Below, piece by piece: positions 35,254 through 43,190 of a DNA stretch of 64,000 nucleotides (the first letter of the stretch is position 1; every line of letters starts with the position of its first letter). The translations under genes and the position numbers were made by a program. Origin of the DNA: Angelakisella sp. (GTDB lineage Bacteria; Bacillota; Clostridia; Oscillospirales; Ruminococcaceae). The stretch spans positions 1 to 64,000 of the forward strand of contig JAHHSN010000001.1 of assembly GCA_020025195.1 (NCBI GenBank), written 5' to 3'. The notes below the pieces were generated by a model. The model had not been told where the DNA came from and did no database searches. It worked only from the letters and a program-made list of their open reading frames with translations.

Positions 35254-38200
35254 GTGCCAAAACTTAAAACAAACAATAAGAGAATAGCGATATTTCTGGT
35301 TATTGCCTTCGCTGTCATCATCGGCAGCGCGGCGGCGGTGACGCTGCTCACCGACGGCAGCTTTCTGAATGGGTTTATCGCGAACGATGCGCCGCCCGAG
35401 GAAGAAGCGCCGGAGGAGGGACCCGTCTTTGAGGAGCCGGAGCTTCCCGAACCGGTCGCGATGAATTTTCCCGACCAGATGCGCGCGGTCTACCTAAAGC
35501 CCGGCGCGGATTTCCTTATAACACCGAACGAAGCGGCGGAGAAGGTCCAGAAGGAGATCGACGCGGCGCTGGATTCCGCTAAGGATCTCACCATCAATAC
35601 CGTGATTGTACATACCAGCGACGATAAGAGCGCGATGTATGCTTCGCTGACCCGTCCGCAGGCACTGGCGGTTTTTGACCCGCTCCAGTACATCATCGAC
35701 GGAGCGCGTCAGCGCGGGCTCTATGTCTACTGTATCTATGATCTCAAGGCTGCCTATGACGGTGAAAAACTGGAAACCGTTCCCTATTTCGGGCCGGACG
35801 TAATGGACGGCATCGAGGCGGAGCTTTCCGATTTCCTCGGGAAGTACTCCCCGGACGGTATTTTCTTCGATAACTATGACTATCCCGAGAAAGCGGGCGT
35901 TTATGCTCACTTCCTTTCCGTCGGAGCGGGCATGAGCTTTGAGGATTACCAGAACAACAGCTCCGAGCGCATCGTGAAGCTCGCCTCTAACCTAGTGCGT
36001 CAGAAGGCGCCCGGCGTGCAGGTGGGTCTTTTGACTGAGCCGCAGTGGGCCACCAAGAAGGAGAATGAGTCCGGCATCCAGACCCTTGCCGCCTATTCCA
36101 TGCTGACCGACGGTCACTCCGACGTCAAGTCCTTTATCGAGGATGGTTTGGTGGACATGTTTGCAGTAAAGGCCTATGGCTCTCTTACCGACCAGAAGAT
36201 CCCCTTTGAGAGGGTTGTCAGATGGTGGGCGGAGCTTGCCGAGAAAAACGACGTGCGGATGTACGCGGTACAAGCCTCCGATCGTATGGCAAACAGCAAG
36301 TTCGAGGGTTGGGGCGCTTCCGACCAGATCACCAAGCAGCTAATCGTTGCGGAAAAGCAGAAGGGCTTCAGTGGCTGCATTTTTAATGATCTTACCACCC
36401 TCAAGAAGGACCCTGCCGGCGCGACAACTCTCCTTCTCAAATACTTCAAGAAGGAAGTCAACGCCAACTACATTATGACCGAGCTTAGCATCACCAAGCC
36501 CCAGAAGCTCACCTATTCCACCTTTGAGCCGCAGGTCGTTATCCGAGGCGCTTCCGATCCGACCAATCCGGTCACCATGAACGGAAAGCAGATCACCACG
36601 GATAAGAACGGTTATTTTTCGGTGAGTGTGGAGCTGAAGCCCGGACTCAATACCATCAAGTTTGAGCACAAGGAAAAGACGATCACCTTCAATATCACCC
36701 GAAACGTCAAGATCTTCCAGAGCGTTACCCCCTCCGGCTCTCTGACCGTGGACGGAAACACGGACGTTACGCTGGTCGCTTATGCCTATGCCGACGCCAA
36801 TATCACGGCTACGGTGGGCGGCAGAACGGTCACGCTGACGCGGGAGGAAGCGCATGAGGATGGTGCCGATAAGGATTCTTACTATGTAAAGTACACCGGC
36901 AAGTTTACCACTCCCGCGGCGACCCAGTCGGTGCAGAACCTCGGCAATATCGTCTTTCATGGTACATGGGAGAAGATCAAGGAGGATCAGACCGGCGCTT
37001 CTATTCGGGTTAATAAGATCATCGCGGTGGGCTCCGGCTCTCCGGTGGTGGTTTCGGCTCAGCAGGCAGAGACCTTCCCGACCAATACCTTGGATGACAT
37101 TTCGGATGGACGCTATTTCCCGCTTCCCAAGGGCGCGCTGGACTATACCGTCGGTGATCAGATCGTTTACAGCGACGGCAATAAGACCTATCGTTACTAC
37201 AACCTTTCCTCCGGCCTCAGAGTCTACGCAAACGACGTCTCTGCCACGGGTCAGGCGGCCAAGGACGTTGCCATCAAGGGAATGACCATTACCGCGGACA
37301 ACCGTTATACCAAGGTAATCCTTCCGATGAGCCAGCCGACCTCTTACTCGGTTTCTTACTCCTCAAGCGGTCTTTCCTTCCACTTCAACTATGTGAAATC
37401 CGTCCCCGGAAGCATCCGGGAGCTTACCAAGAACCCCATGTTCTCGTCGGCTACCTGGTCGGACAGCACCCTGACGCTTCGCTTCCGCAAGTCGGACGGT
37501 ATGTGCGGCTACACCGCTTCTTACAGCGGCAATACGCTCACCCTTCGCTTCAATAATCCTCCTTCCTCGATCTCCGGGGCAAGGATCGTGATTGATCCCG
37601 GTCACGGCGGACCCGACGTCGGCGCGCTCGGCTTCTATGAAGGCAAGCACGAGAACTACGTTACCCGTCTCATCGGCGTGGAGCTTGCGCAGATTCTCCG
37701 CAACCGCGGTGCGAATGTTCTGCTCATCGATACCAGCGGCTCCGGCCGTGTGACCATCCAGAATCGTCTGGCGCAGGCAACCGCCTTTGACCCGCAGATC
37801 TTCCTCAGCATCCACTGCAACTCCGCTTACAGCTCCTCGGCCATCGGCAATGAGGCTTATTATTTCCATGATTTCAGCAAGCCCTTCGGACAGTATGTGA
37901 ACAGCGGACTTTACTCCGCGATGGGCAACCGCAACCGAGGCACCAAGTACGGTCTCTACTATGTTACCAGAACGTCGCATTTCACCTCTGTACTCGCAGA
38001 GTGCGGATTTATGAGTAACCAGAGCGAGTATATTCAGCTGATGAATAACTACGCAAGTATTGCGAGTGCTCTTGCCAATTCCATCGGTAACTACATTAGC
38101 TCCATTTACAGTGGCTACAATGCCACTGGTACGCAGTCCGTCGGAGAGAGCGAAGTGATTCCGGTGAAGGGCGTGAAGTTGGATTACTCAAAGCTGGAGC

Positions 38201-39228
38201 TTAAGGTTGGAGAGACCAAGACCCTTAAGGCGAGTATCCAGCCCGAAGACGCGACGGATACTACCGTTACCTGGTCTACCAACAATAGTGGTGTTGTCTC
38301 GGTAGATGATTACGGAAACCTCCGCGCGGTGGCGCCCGGAACTGCCAGGGTCACCGTCAAGACCAAGGACGGTAATTACACCGCGAGCTGTGACGTTACC
38401 GTTAAGGCGGCGGAAGTAACGGGACTGAAGCTGGATCAAACCAACCTTTCCCTTAAGGTAGGGGACACGGCGCAGCTGAAGGCGACCGTTGAGCCCGAGA
38501 ATGCGGGTAATCAGACGGTCACCTGGACCTCCAATCCTTCTTCCATCGTTTCGGTGGATTCTAACGGCAACCTGAAAGCACTTAAAGAGGGCGAGGCCAC
38601 CATTACCGCCTCCTGCGGCGGAAAGAAGGCCACCTGCACCGTCACAGTTGGGAAGAAGGAGGTTCCCGCCACAAAAGTCACCATTACTCCGGAAGGGGGT
38701 CTTGCCCTGAAGGAGGGAGAAACCGGTGAGCTTTCCTGCACGGTGACGCCGGCGGATTCCACCGATAAGCCGGTTTGGTCGGTTACCGAGGGCAGCGAGT
38801 CTGTTTCCGTTGACCCGGCCACCGGCAAGGTGACGGCAAATAAGGAAGGCACTGCGACCATTATGGTAAAGTGCGGGAATGCAACGGCCACCTGTAAGGT
38901 GACGGTCACGAAAAAGGTGCCTGTCGCAACCGATCTTACCATTCCCTCGTCGTTCTCGCTGGATGCGGGAACGACCGGTCAGATCACCTGCACGGTGACG
39001 CCGAGCGAGCTTGCCGATCAGCTGGAGTGGTCGGTGACCGCGGGCGACGAATATGTTTCCGTTGACCAGACCGGTAAGGTAACGGCCATCAAGGAAGGCA
39101 CGGCGACCGTTATGGTAAAGTGCGGCGAAAAGTCCGCGACCTGCACGGTCACGGTCAACCCCGCCAAAACCGAGCCCGAGGAAACGACTCCTTCCGGTCC
39201 GGAGGAAAATACGGAAAGTAATCCGTAA
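35254..39228 (+). CDS. Multidomain wall protein: GHL10-like + amidase_3 + four Ig-like BIG2 repeats
   Basis: About 1324 residues. GTG 35254 has GGGAGG 7 nt upstream; the in-frame TTG 35239 precedes that site. Order: an N-terminal membrane segment (about 9-33), an acidic proline linker, a GHL10-like TIM-barrel region (about 70-400, DGIFFDNYDYP), beta-rich segments (about 410-760), an N-acetylmuramoyl-L-alanine amidase domain (about 775-955) with its zinc and catalytic residues in VIDPGHGGPD, KHENYVTRL, LSIHCNSAY and AECGFMSN, then four bacterial Ig-like BIG2 repeats (about 968-1305), each starting like VKLDYSKLELKVGET. A wall-anchored, probably cell-separation or spore-wall enzyme. It follows the GHL10 lipoprotein by 22 bp. 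Confidence 0.88.
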   Translation: MPKLKTNNKRIAIFLVIAFAVIIGSAAAVTLLTDGSFLNGFIANDAPPEEEAPEEGPVFEEPELPEPVAMNFPDQMRAVYLKPGADFLITPNEAAEKVQKEIDAALDSAKDLTINTVIVHTSDDKSAMYASLTRPQALAVFDPLQYIIDGARQRGLYVYCIYDLKAAYDGEKLETVPYFGPDVMDGIEAELSDFLGKYSPDGIFFDNYDYPEKAGVYAHFLSVGAGMSFEDYQNNSSERIVKLASNLVRQKAPGVQVGLLTEPQWATKKENESGIQTLAAYSMLTDGHSDVKSFIEDGLVDMFAVKAYGSLTDQKIPFERVVRWWAELAEKNDVRMYAVQASDRMANSKFEGWGASDQITKQLIVAEKQKGFSGCIFNDLTTLKKDPAGATTLLLKYFKKEVNANYIMTELSITKPQKLTYSTFEPQVVIRGASDPTNPVTMNGKQITTDKNGYFSVSVELKPGLNTIKFEHKEKTITFNITRNVKIFQSVTPSGSLTVDGNTDVTLVAYAYADANITATVGGRTVTLTREEAHEDGADKDSYYVKYTGKFTTPAATQSVQNLGNIVFHGTWEKIKEDQTGASIRVNKIIAVGSGSPVVVSAQQAETFPTNTLDDISDGRYFPLPKGALDYTVGDQIVYSDGNKTYRYYNLSSGLRVYANDVSATGQAAKDVAIKGMTITADNRYTKVILPMSQPTSYSVSYSSSGLSFHFNYVKSVPGSIRELTKNPMFSSATWSDSTLTLRFRKSDGMCGYTASYSGNTLTLRFNNPPSSISGARIVIDPGHGGPDVGALGFYEGKHENYVTRLIGVELAQILRNRGANVLLIDTSGSGRVTIQNRLAQATAFDPQIFLSIHCNSAYSSSAIGNEAYYFHDFSKPFGQYVNSGLYSAMGNRNRGTKYGLYYVTRTSHFTSVLAECGFMSNQSEYIQLMNNYASIASALANSIGNYISSIYSGYNATGTQSVGESEVIPVKGVKLDYSKLELKVGETKTLKASIQPEDATDTTVTWSTNNSGVVSVDDYGNLRAVAPGTARVTVKTKDGNYTASCDVTVKAAEVTGLKLDQTNLSLKVGDTAQLKATVEPENAGNQTVTWTSNPSSIVSVDSNGNLKALKEGEATITASCGGKKATCTVTVGKKEVPATKVTITPEGGLALKEGETGELSCTVTPADSTDKPVWSVTEGSESVSVDPATGKVTANKEGTATIMVKCGNATATCKVTVTKKVPVATDLTIPSSFSLDAGTTGQITCTVTPSELADQLEWSVTAGDEYVSVDQTGKVTAIKEGTATVMVKCGEKSATCTVTVNPAKTEPEETTPSGPEENTESNP

Positions 39229-39335
39229 GTGTGACCGCCTCTTAGTACATATTAAAATGCTCCGGGAGATGGAGCTGATAGCGGAAGGAAAGGATTTACC
39301 GACTTGCTGTCCAAAGCCCCTTCCCGGATGCATGA

Positions 39336-39386
39336 AAAAGGTCCCGTCTGAATCACAGCGTTTGTGATCCGGACGGGACTTTTGGC
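39336..39386 (+). terminator. Long terminator hairpin after the wall-protein operon
   Basis: AAAAGGTCCCGTCTGAATCA (39336-39355) pairs with TGTGATCCGGACGGGACTTTT (39363-39383) with few interruptions, 100 bp after the stop. The stretch 39229-39560 otherwise holds no gene I can support. Confidence 0.75.
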
Positions 39387-39560
39387 TTCTTATATAGGCT
39401 TAAATGGAGGGAGACCCTAAGAGGGTTTTGGCAGGGATAACTTCTTTGCGGGCAGCCTTTTTGGGAAGAGAAAAGGCGGGACATTTAATTAAGGTTCTAC
39501 TTCCCGCAAACGCCCTGCAATGGTCTGCTGGGACCCGCTGCGTCCATGGTTACCGCCTGT

Positions 39561-40799
39561 TCAGCGGGATGGTCGGAGGAGCAGGACCGCGAGATCATTT
39601 ACATTGGTGCCGGTGGGGCCGGTTTTCAGCAGCCCTCCGGTTTTCAGCAGGGCGTGGTAGGAGTCGTTCTCCGCGAGAATCTCCTCAAGAGAAAGCCCCA
39701 TGCGGATAAGCGTCTCCCCGGTCGTTCCGTCCACAAAGCCGCCTGCCGCATCGGTGGGGCCGTCGGTGCCGTCCGAGCCAAAGGCGAAGAGTGCGGCGCC
39801 GGGCAGACCTGCGAGGGTTTCTGCCGCCGAAAGCGCCAGCTCCTGACTCCGCCCGCCAAGACCCTTCCCGCGAACCTGCACCACAGGCTCGCCGCCCATC
39901 AAAAAGGCAAGCGGCCGGTCGGTGTTTCGGTACGCCAGGGCATACTGCGCGAGCGCCCGGCCGGCGTCTCCCGCCTCCCCGGAGAAGGAATCGGTGAGAA
40001 GCCGCGGTTCATAACCGAGGGAAACAGTGGCCTCCATTCCGGCGCGGCAAAGCTCCCGTACGCTTCCGGTAATGGTGAGCTGCACGTGGGGAAGCGACCG
40101 GGGCGTGTCCCGCCGGAGGGCTTCCCGGGCGGCGGGGGAGAGAGCAATACCGTATTTTTGGATGATGGCGAAGGCTTCCCCGGCGGTGCTGGGATCGGGG
40201 GAGGCGGGGCCGCTTGCGATGAGGTCGGCACGATTCCCCAAAACGTCCGAAAGAATGATGCAGTAGACCCGGGCGGGAGCAGCAATCTCTGCAAAGCGTC
40301 CTGCCTTTACACCGGAAAGCCGCTTGCGGATGGTATTGATTTCGGAGATATCAGCACCGCTTTTGAGGAGTGCTTCGGTAATATGGGCCAATTCAGCCAG
40401 AGGAATGAGTGGAAGCTCAAAGAGGGCAGAACCGCCGCCGCTCAGAAGGAGGAGAACGGTATCCTCCGCCCCTAACCCGGAAACCAGCTCCAGCGCGGCC
40501 CTGGCGCCCCGGATGCTGTTTTCATCGGGAAGGGGATGACCTGCCTCGATGACCGGGAAGGGAAACGGCGCCTTTAGGCTGTGACCGTATTTGGTGATGA
40601 CAACGCCCTTCTCGATCTGTTCGCCCAATAGTCCGTGGGCGGCTTTGGCCATGCGGGGAGCCGCTTTCCCAATGGCGACGAGACGCACCCGCCCGGGGAA
40701 GCTCGCCCCGGAGAGCGCTTTTCGGACGGCTTCCTCGGGGAGCACGGCTTGGATGGACGCCTGCAGGATTGCTTCGGCGTCTTCCCGTAATGTGGACAT
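39561..40799 (-). CDS. Glycerate 2-kinase (DUF4147/MOFRL family)
   Basis: 412 residues. N-terminal half: VRLVAIGKAAPRMAKAA and VLLLLSGGGSALFELP; the C-terminal MOFRL domain carries FGSDGTDGPTDAAGGFVDG and TGPTGTNVNDLAVLLL, the signature of class II glycerate 2-kinases (TtuD/GckA). It phosphorylates D-glycerate. No glycerate pathway genes are adjacent; it is transcribed alone, with a TATAAT-like -10 at 40837-40832 (minus) and GGAGG before ATG 40799. Confidence 0.88.
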   Translation of the reverse strand: MSTLREDAEAILQASIQAVLPEEAVRKALSGASFPGRVRLVAIGKAAPRMAKAAHGLLGEQIEKGVVITKYGHSLKAPFPFPVIEAGHPLPDENSIRGARAALELVSGLGAEDTVLLLLSGGGSALFELPLIPLAELAHITEALLKSGADISEINTIRKRLSGVKAGRFAEIAAPARVYCIILSDVLGNRADLIASGPASPDPSTAGEAFAIIQKYGIALSPAAREALRRDTPRSLPHVQLTITGSVRELCRAGMEATVSLGYEPRLLTDSFSGEAGDAGRALAQYALAYRNTDRPLAFLMGGEPVVQVRGKGLGGRSQELALSAAETLAGLPGAALFAFGSDGTDGPTDAAGGFVDGTTGETLIRMGLSLEEILAENDSYHALLKTGGLLKTGPTGTNVNDLAVLLLRPSR

Positions 40800-41081
40800 G
40801 GGACATCCTCCTTTCCCCTTTTTCTGCTGCCATTATAACACAGGAAAGGGGAGAAGCGATAGAAAAAAGTCCGCCCCCTCAAGCGGAAAGTGGAGGGGGC
40901 CCTCAACCGATTCCGGCAGAGGTGAGCGAACCGGCGGCTTTCCTTCCGGCGAACGATTATTTCTCCGAACATGGAAGAGCACTCCGAGCCACGGGGAAGA
41001 TCAGAAGGAAAAGAGAAGCTCTTTTGCCCGCCGACCGGGAGAGGAATGCTCCACGGGGGAAGCCGGTGTTCCTCATGGGTA
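40800..41081. other. Gene-free stretch between glycerate kinase and tRNA operon
   Basis: Apart from the ribosome site and -10 of the glycerate kinase gene I see no gene. Reading frames crossing it run into the tRNA genes and show no family pattern. Confidence 0.6.
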
Positions 41082-41118
41082 AAAGAAAAAGAAGCCCCTC
41101 GGAAAGGTGCTTCTTTTC
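41082..41118 (-). terminator. Terminator of the tRNA operon
   Basis: Minus strand GAAAAGAAGCACCT pairs with AGGGGCTTCTTTTTC (41118-41086), followed by TTTTA. It begins directly after the CCA end of tRNA-Gln. Confidence 0.82.
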
Positions 41119-41194
41119 TGGTTGGACCGGCAGGATTCGGACCTGCGGAATGCGGGAGTCAAAGTCCCGTGCCTTACCCCTTGGCTACGGTCCA
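41119..41194 (-). tRNA. tRNA-Gln (TTG)
   Basis: Acceptor TGGACCG/CGGTCCA, anticodon arm CGGGA-CTTTGAC-TCCCG with anticodon TTG, T arm with GGTCCGAATCC, discriminator A and encoded CCA. Last gene of the four-tRNA operon. Confidence 0.95.
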
Positions 41195-41230
41195 GAATAA
41201 AAATGGGGGTATCCGAAATCGGATACCCCC
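41195..41230 (-). terminator. Intrinsic-terminator-like hairpin inside the tRNA operon
   Basis: GGGGGTATCCG and CGGATACCCCC (41230-41205) form a perfect 11-bp stem with a 4-nt loop, followed on the minus strand by ATTTTTATTC. It lies in the 41-nt spacer between tRNA-His and tRNA-Gln. Confidence 0.7.
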
Positions 41231-41235
41231 TAATA

Positions 41236-41313
41236 TGGGGTGGATAGTGGAATTCGAATCCACGACCTCCAGAGCCACAATCTGGCGCGCTAACCAGCTG
41301 CGCTATACCCACC
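41236..41313 (-). tRNA. tRNA-His (GTG)
   Basis: Begins with the extra G typical of tRNA-His (GGTGGGT), ends TCCACC plus encoded CCA. Anticodon arm CCAGA-TTGTGGC-TCTGG, anticodon GTG. Confidence 0.95.
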
Positions 41314-41327
41314 ATATATTCAGTTTT

Positions 41328-41404
41328 TGGTGCGCCAGAAGGGACTCGAACCCCTGGCCTACTGCTTAGAAGGCAGTTGCTCTATCCGGCTGAGCTACTG
41401 GCGC
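41328..41404 (-). tRNA. tRNA-Arg (TCT)
   Basis: Acceptor GCGCCAG/CTGGCGC, anticodon arm ACTGC-CTTCTAA-GCAGT with anticodon TCT, T loop GTTCGAGTC, discriminator A, encoded CCA. Confidence 0.95.
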
Positions 41405-41415
41405 AGATAGTCTAT

Positions 41416-41489
<74 letters not shown>

Positions 41490-41519
41490 AGGTTCATGGC
41501 ACTTGTGGCAACGACATTT

Positions 41520-41548
41520 ATAATAACAAATTTAACGGCGGATGTCAA
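41520..41548 (-). promoter_or_regulatory. Promoter of the tRNA operon
   Basis: Minus strand TTGACA (41548-41543), 17-nt spacer, TATTAT (41525-41520), about 30 bp before tRNA-Gly: a strong sigma-A match. Confidence 0.85.
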
Positions 41549-41678
41549 CCGTTTTTTTGACCGCAATAAAGAAAATAAGGAGATATTTTAGAAAGCCGAG
41601 GAGAAATCGGGGAAATCTTCGGAAAGGAAGACATGAGCCGGGAGAAAAAACCGGTTTCGCAGTAATTATTAAAAAAGG

Positions 41679-41707
41679 TTGTAAGCAGACGGGCTTTATG
41701 GTAAAAT
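41679..41707 (+). promoter_or_regulatory. Promoter of the yebC-family gene
   Basis: TTGTAA (41679-41684), 17-nt spacer, TAAAAT (41702-41707). Confidence 0.65.
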
Positions 41708-41746
41708 CAATATATATGAGCAAAATGAGAAAGGACGATTATCAAT

Positions 41747-42478
41747 ATGTCAGGACATTCCAAATGGAATAACATCAAGAGGAAAAAGGGCGCTTCCGAT
41801 GCGGCCAAAGCAAAGGTATTCACCAAGGTCGCACGCGAAATGTCCGTTGCGGTCAAGGAGGGCGGTCCCGATCCTTCCACCAATGGCAAGCTGCGTGACT
41901 GCATTGCCAAGGCCAAGGCGGCCAATATGCCCAATGAAAACATTGACCGCTGCATCAAGAAGGCGGCGGGCAGCGATGATAAGAACAGCTTTGAGGAGAT
42001 CGTTTATGAGGGCTATGGTCCCTGCGGCGTCGCCGTTATTATCGAATCTCTGACCGATAACCGCAACCGTACCGCCGGTGATATCCGTCACTTCTTTGAT
42101 AAGTGCGGCGGCAATCTGGGACAGAACGGCTGCGTCTCCTATCTCTTCACCAAGAAGGGCCAGATCGTGATCGACAACAGCGAGGGCGAGCTGGATGAGG
42201 AGAAGGTGCTGGAGGACTGCTTCGAGTGCGGCGCGGATGACGTCGATTTCGATGAAGATACCGTAATCATTTATACCGGCGTGGCAGAGCTGCGTGAGGT
42301 TCGTGAGGCACTGGAGGCGAAGGGCTATTCCTTTGATTCCGCCGAGCCCGCCTACATTCCTTCCACCACCACTGCCATTACGGATGAGGAGGCTTCCGAA
42401 AAGATGGGCCGCCTCATTGAGATGCTGGAGGACAATGACGACGTTCAAGGCGTTTGGCACAACTGGGAAATGGAATAA
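41747..42478 (+). CDS. yebC: YebC/PmpR-family DNA-binding or translation regulator
   Basis: 243 residues, the usual size. N-terminal MSGHSKWNNIKRKKGASDAAK, KVAREMSVAVKEGG and IKKAAGSDDKNSFEEIVYEGYGP are diagnostic. YebC-type proteins were described as transcription regulators and more recently linked to translation of stalling proline motifs. Transcribed from its own promoter just after the divergent tRNA operon. Confidence 0.95.
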   Translation: MSGHSKWNNIKRKKGASDAAKAKVFTKVAREMSVAVKEGGPDPSTNGKLRDCIAKAKAANMPNENIDRCIKKAAGSDDKNSFEEIVYEGYGPCGVAVIIESLTDNRNRTAGDIRHFFDKCGGNLGQNGCVSYLFTKKGQIVIDNSEGELDEEKVLEDCFECGADDVDFDEDTVIIYTGVAELREVREALEAKGYSFDSAEPAYIPSTTTAITDEEASEKMGRLIEMLEDNDDVQGVWHNWEME

Positions 42479-42533
42479 TTCTTGAAGAACGCGGGCAGAA
42501 TTGCCGGTGCTTTGGGGTCAGGAGGGGAACCGT

Positions 42534-43121
42534 ATGACAAAGCGGATCAGAAACTTGATTTTGCTTTTGATGGCTCTCCTTCTTTTTCTTTTTCCGGTGG
42601 AAGCCGCCGTGCGGGATGATATTTTCGGTGGACTGTCCGGAGGGGAAGCGTCTGCCCCGGAAGAACCGGCCGTTTCGGAATCGGTCCCGGAGAAGCAGGG
42701 GGACGATTGGGACACCGGATTCTGGGATGACTGGGGGACCGAGGAGATCCTGCCCGGTGAAGGGGACTCTCTGACGAGTCAGGCAGGGGAGATCGACAGC
42801 CGGCAGGCGGCTCGGGATGATATCTTCCGGGAACTGGAGCGGGAAGCCGTACCGCTTCCCAAGGGGAAGATCCCGAAGCTAAAGCCAATCAAGACCATGC
42901 CGAGGAGCAGCCGTCCCATTCCGCTTGTGGAGGATGCGCCGTGGGTGCTCCCGAAGGAACCGGCATCCCAAGCAGGAAATGGTACAGGCTTCCTTTCCCG
43001 CTATCTTTTGGCGGGCGGTTTTCTCGCCGCCGCGGTGGGAATTGCTCTTTATCTGATTCTCAGCCGTGAAAAGGAGAAGGAAGAACAGGACACCGCCGAC
43101 GAGAACGGCGCCTCCCATTGA
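42534..43121 (+). CDS. Exported or membrane-anchored protein, unknown
   Basis: 195 residues from ATG 42534 (AGGAGG upstream; an ATG at 42501 is in frame without one). Signal-like segment KRIRNLILLLMALLLFLFPVEAA, an acidic low-complexity middle with the motif RDDIF occurring twice (near residues 28 and 95), a basic proline segment (LPKGKIPKLKPIKTMPR), then a C-terminal membrane span (about 158-178) and a charged tail. No family recognised. It sits between yebC and the kinase-like gene, whose promoter overlaps its stop codon. Confidence 0.6.
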   Translation: MTKRIRNLILLLMALLLFLFPVEAAVRDDIFGGLSGGEASAPEEPAVSESVPEKQGDDWDTGFWDDWGTEEILPGEGDSLTSQAGEIDSRQAARDDIFRELEREAVPLPKGKIPKLKPIKTMPRSSRPIPLVEDAPWVLPKEPASQAGNGTGFLSRYLLAGGFLAAAVGIALYLILSREKEKEEQDTADENGASH

Positions 43122-43147
43122 ATGGTTTCTTCCGGCTGTGGTATAAT
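43118..43147 (+). promoter_or_regulatory. Promoter of the kinase-like gene
   Basis: TTGAAT (43118-43123), 18-nt spacer, TATAAT (43142-43147). The -35 overlaps the stop of the upstream gene. Confidence 0.72.
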
Positions 43148-43190
43148 CAAAGTGGACTGGAATTTATCTTAGGAAAGGAGGCCGCGGCTC

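Noticed and set aside
38160..39180. Four similar 250-bp segments
   Set aside because: These are the in-frame BIG2 protein domains, not a DNA-level repeat or CRISPR array.
40769..41200. 143-codon frame on the plus strand near the tRNA genes
   Set aside because: Ends inside tRNA-Gln and has no recognisable features.
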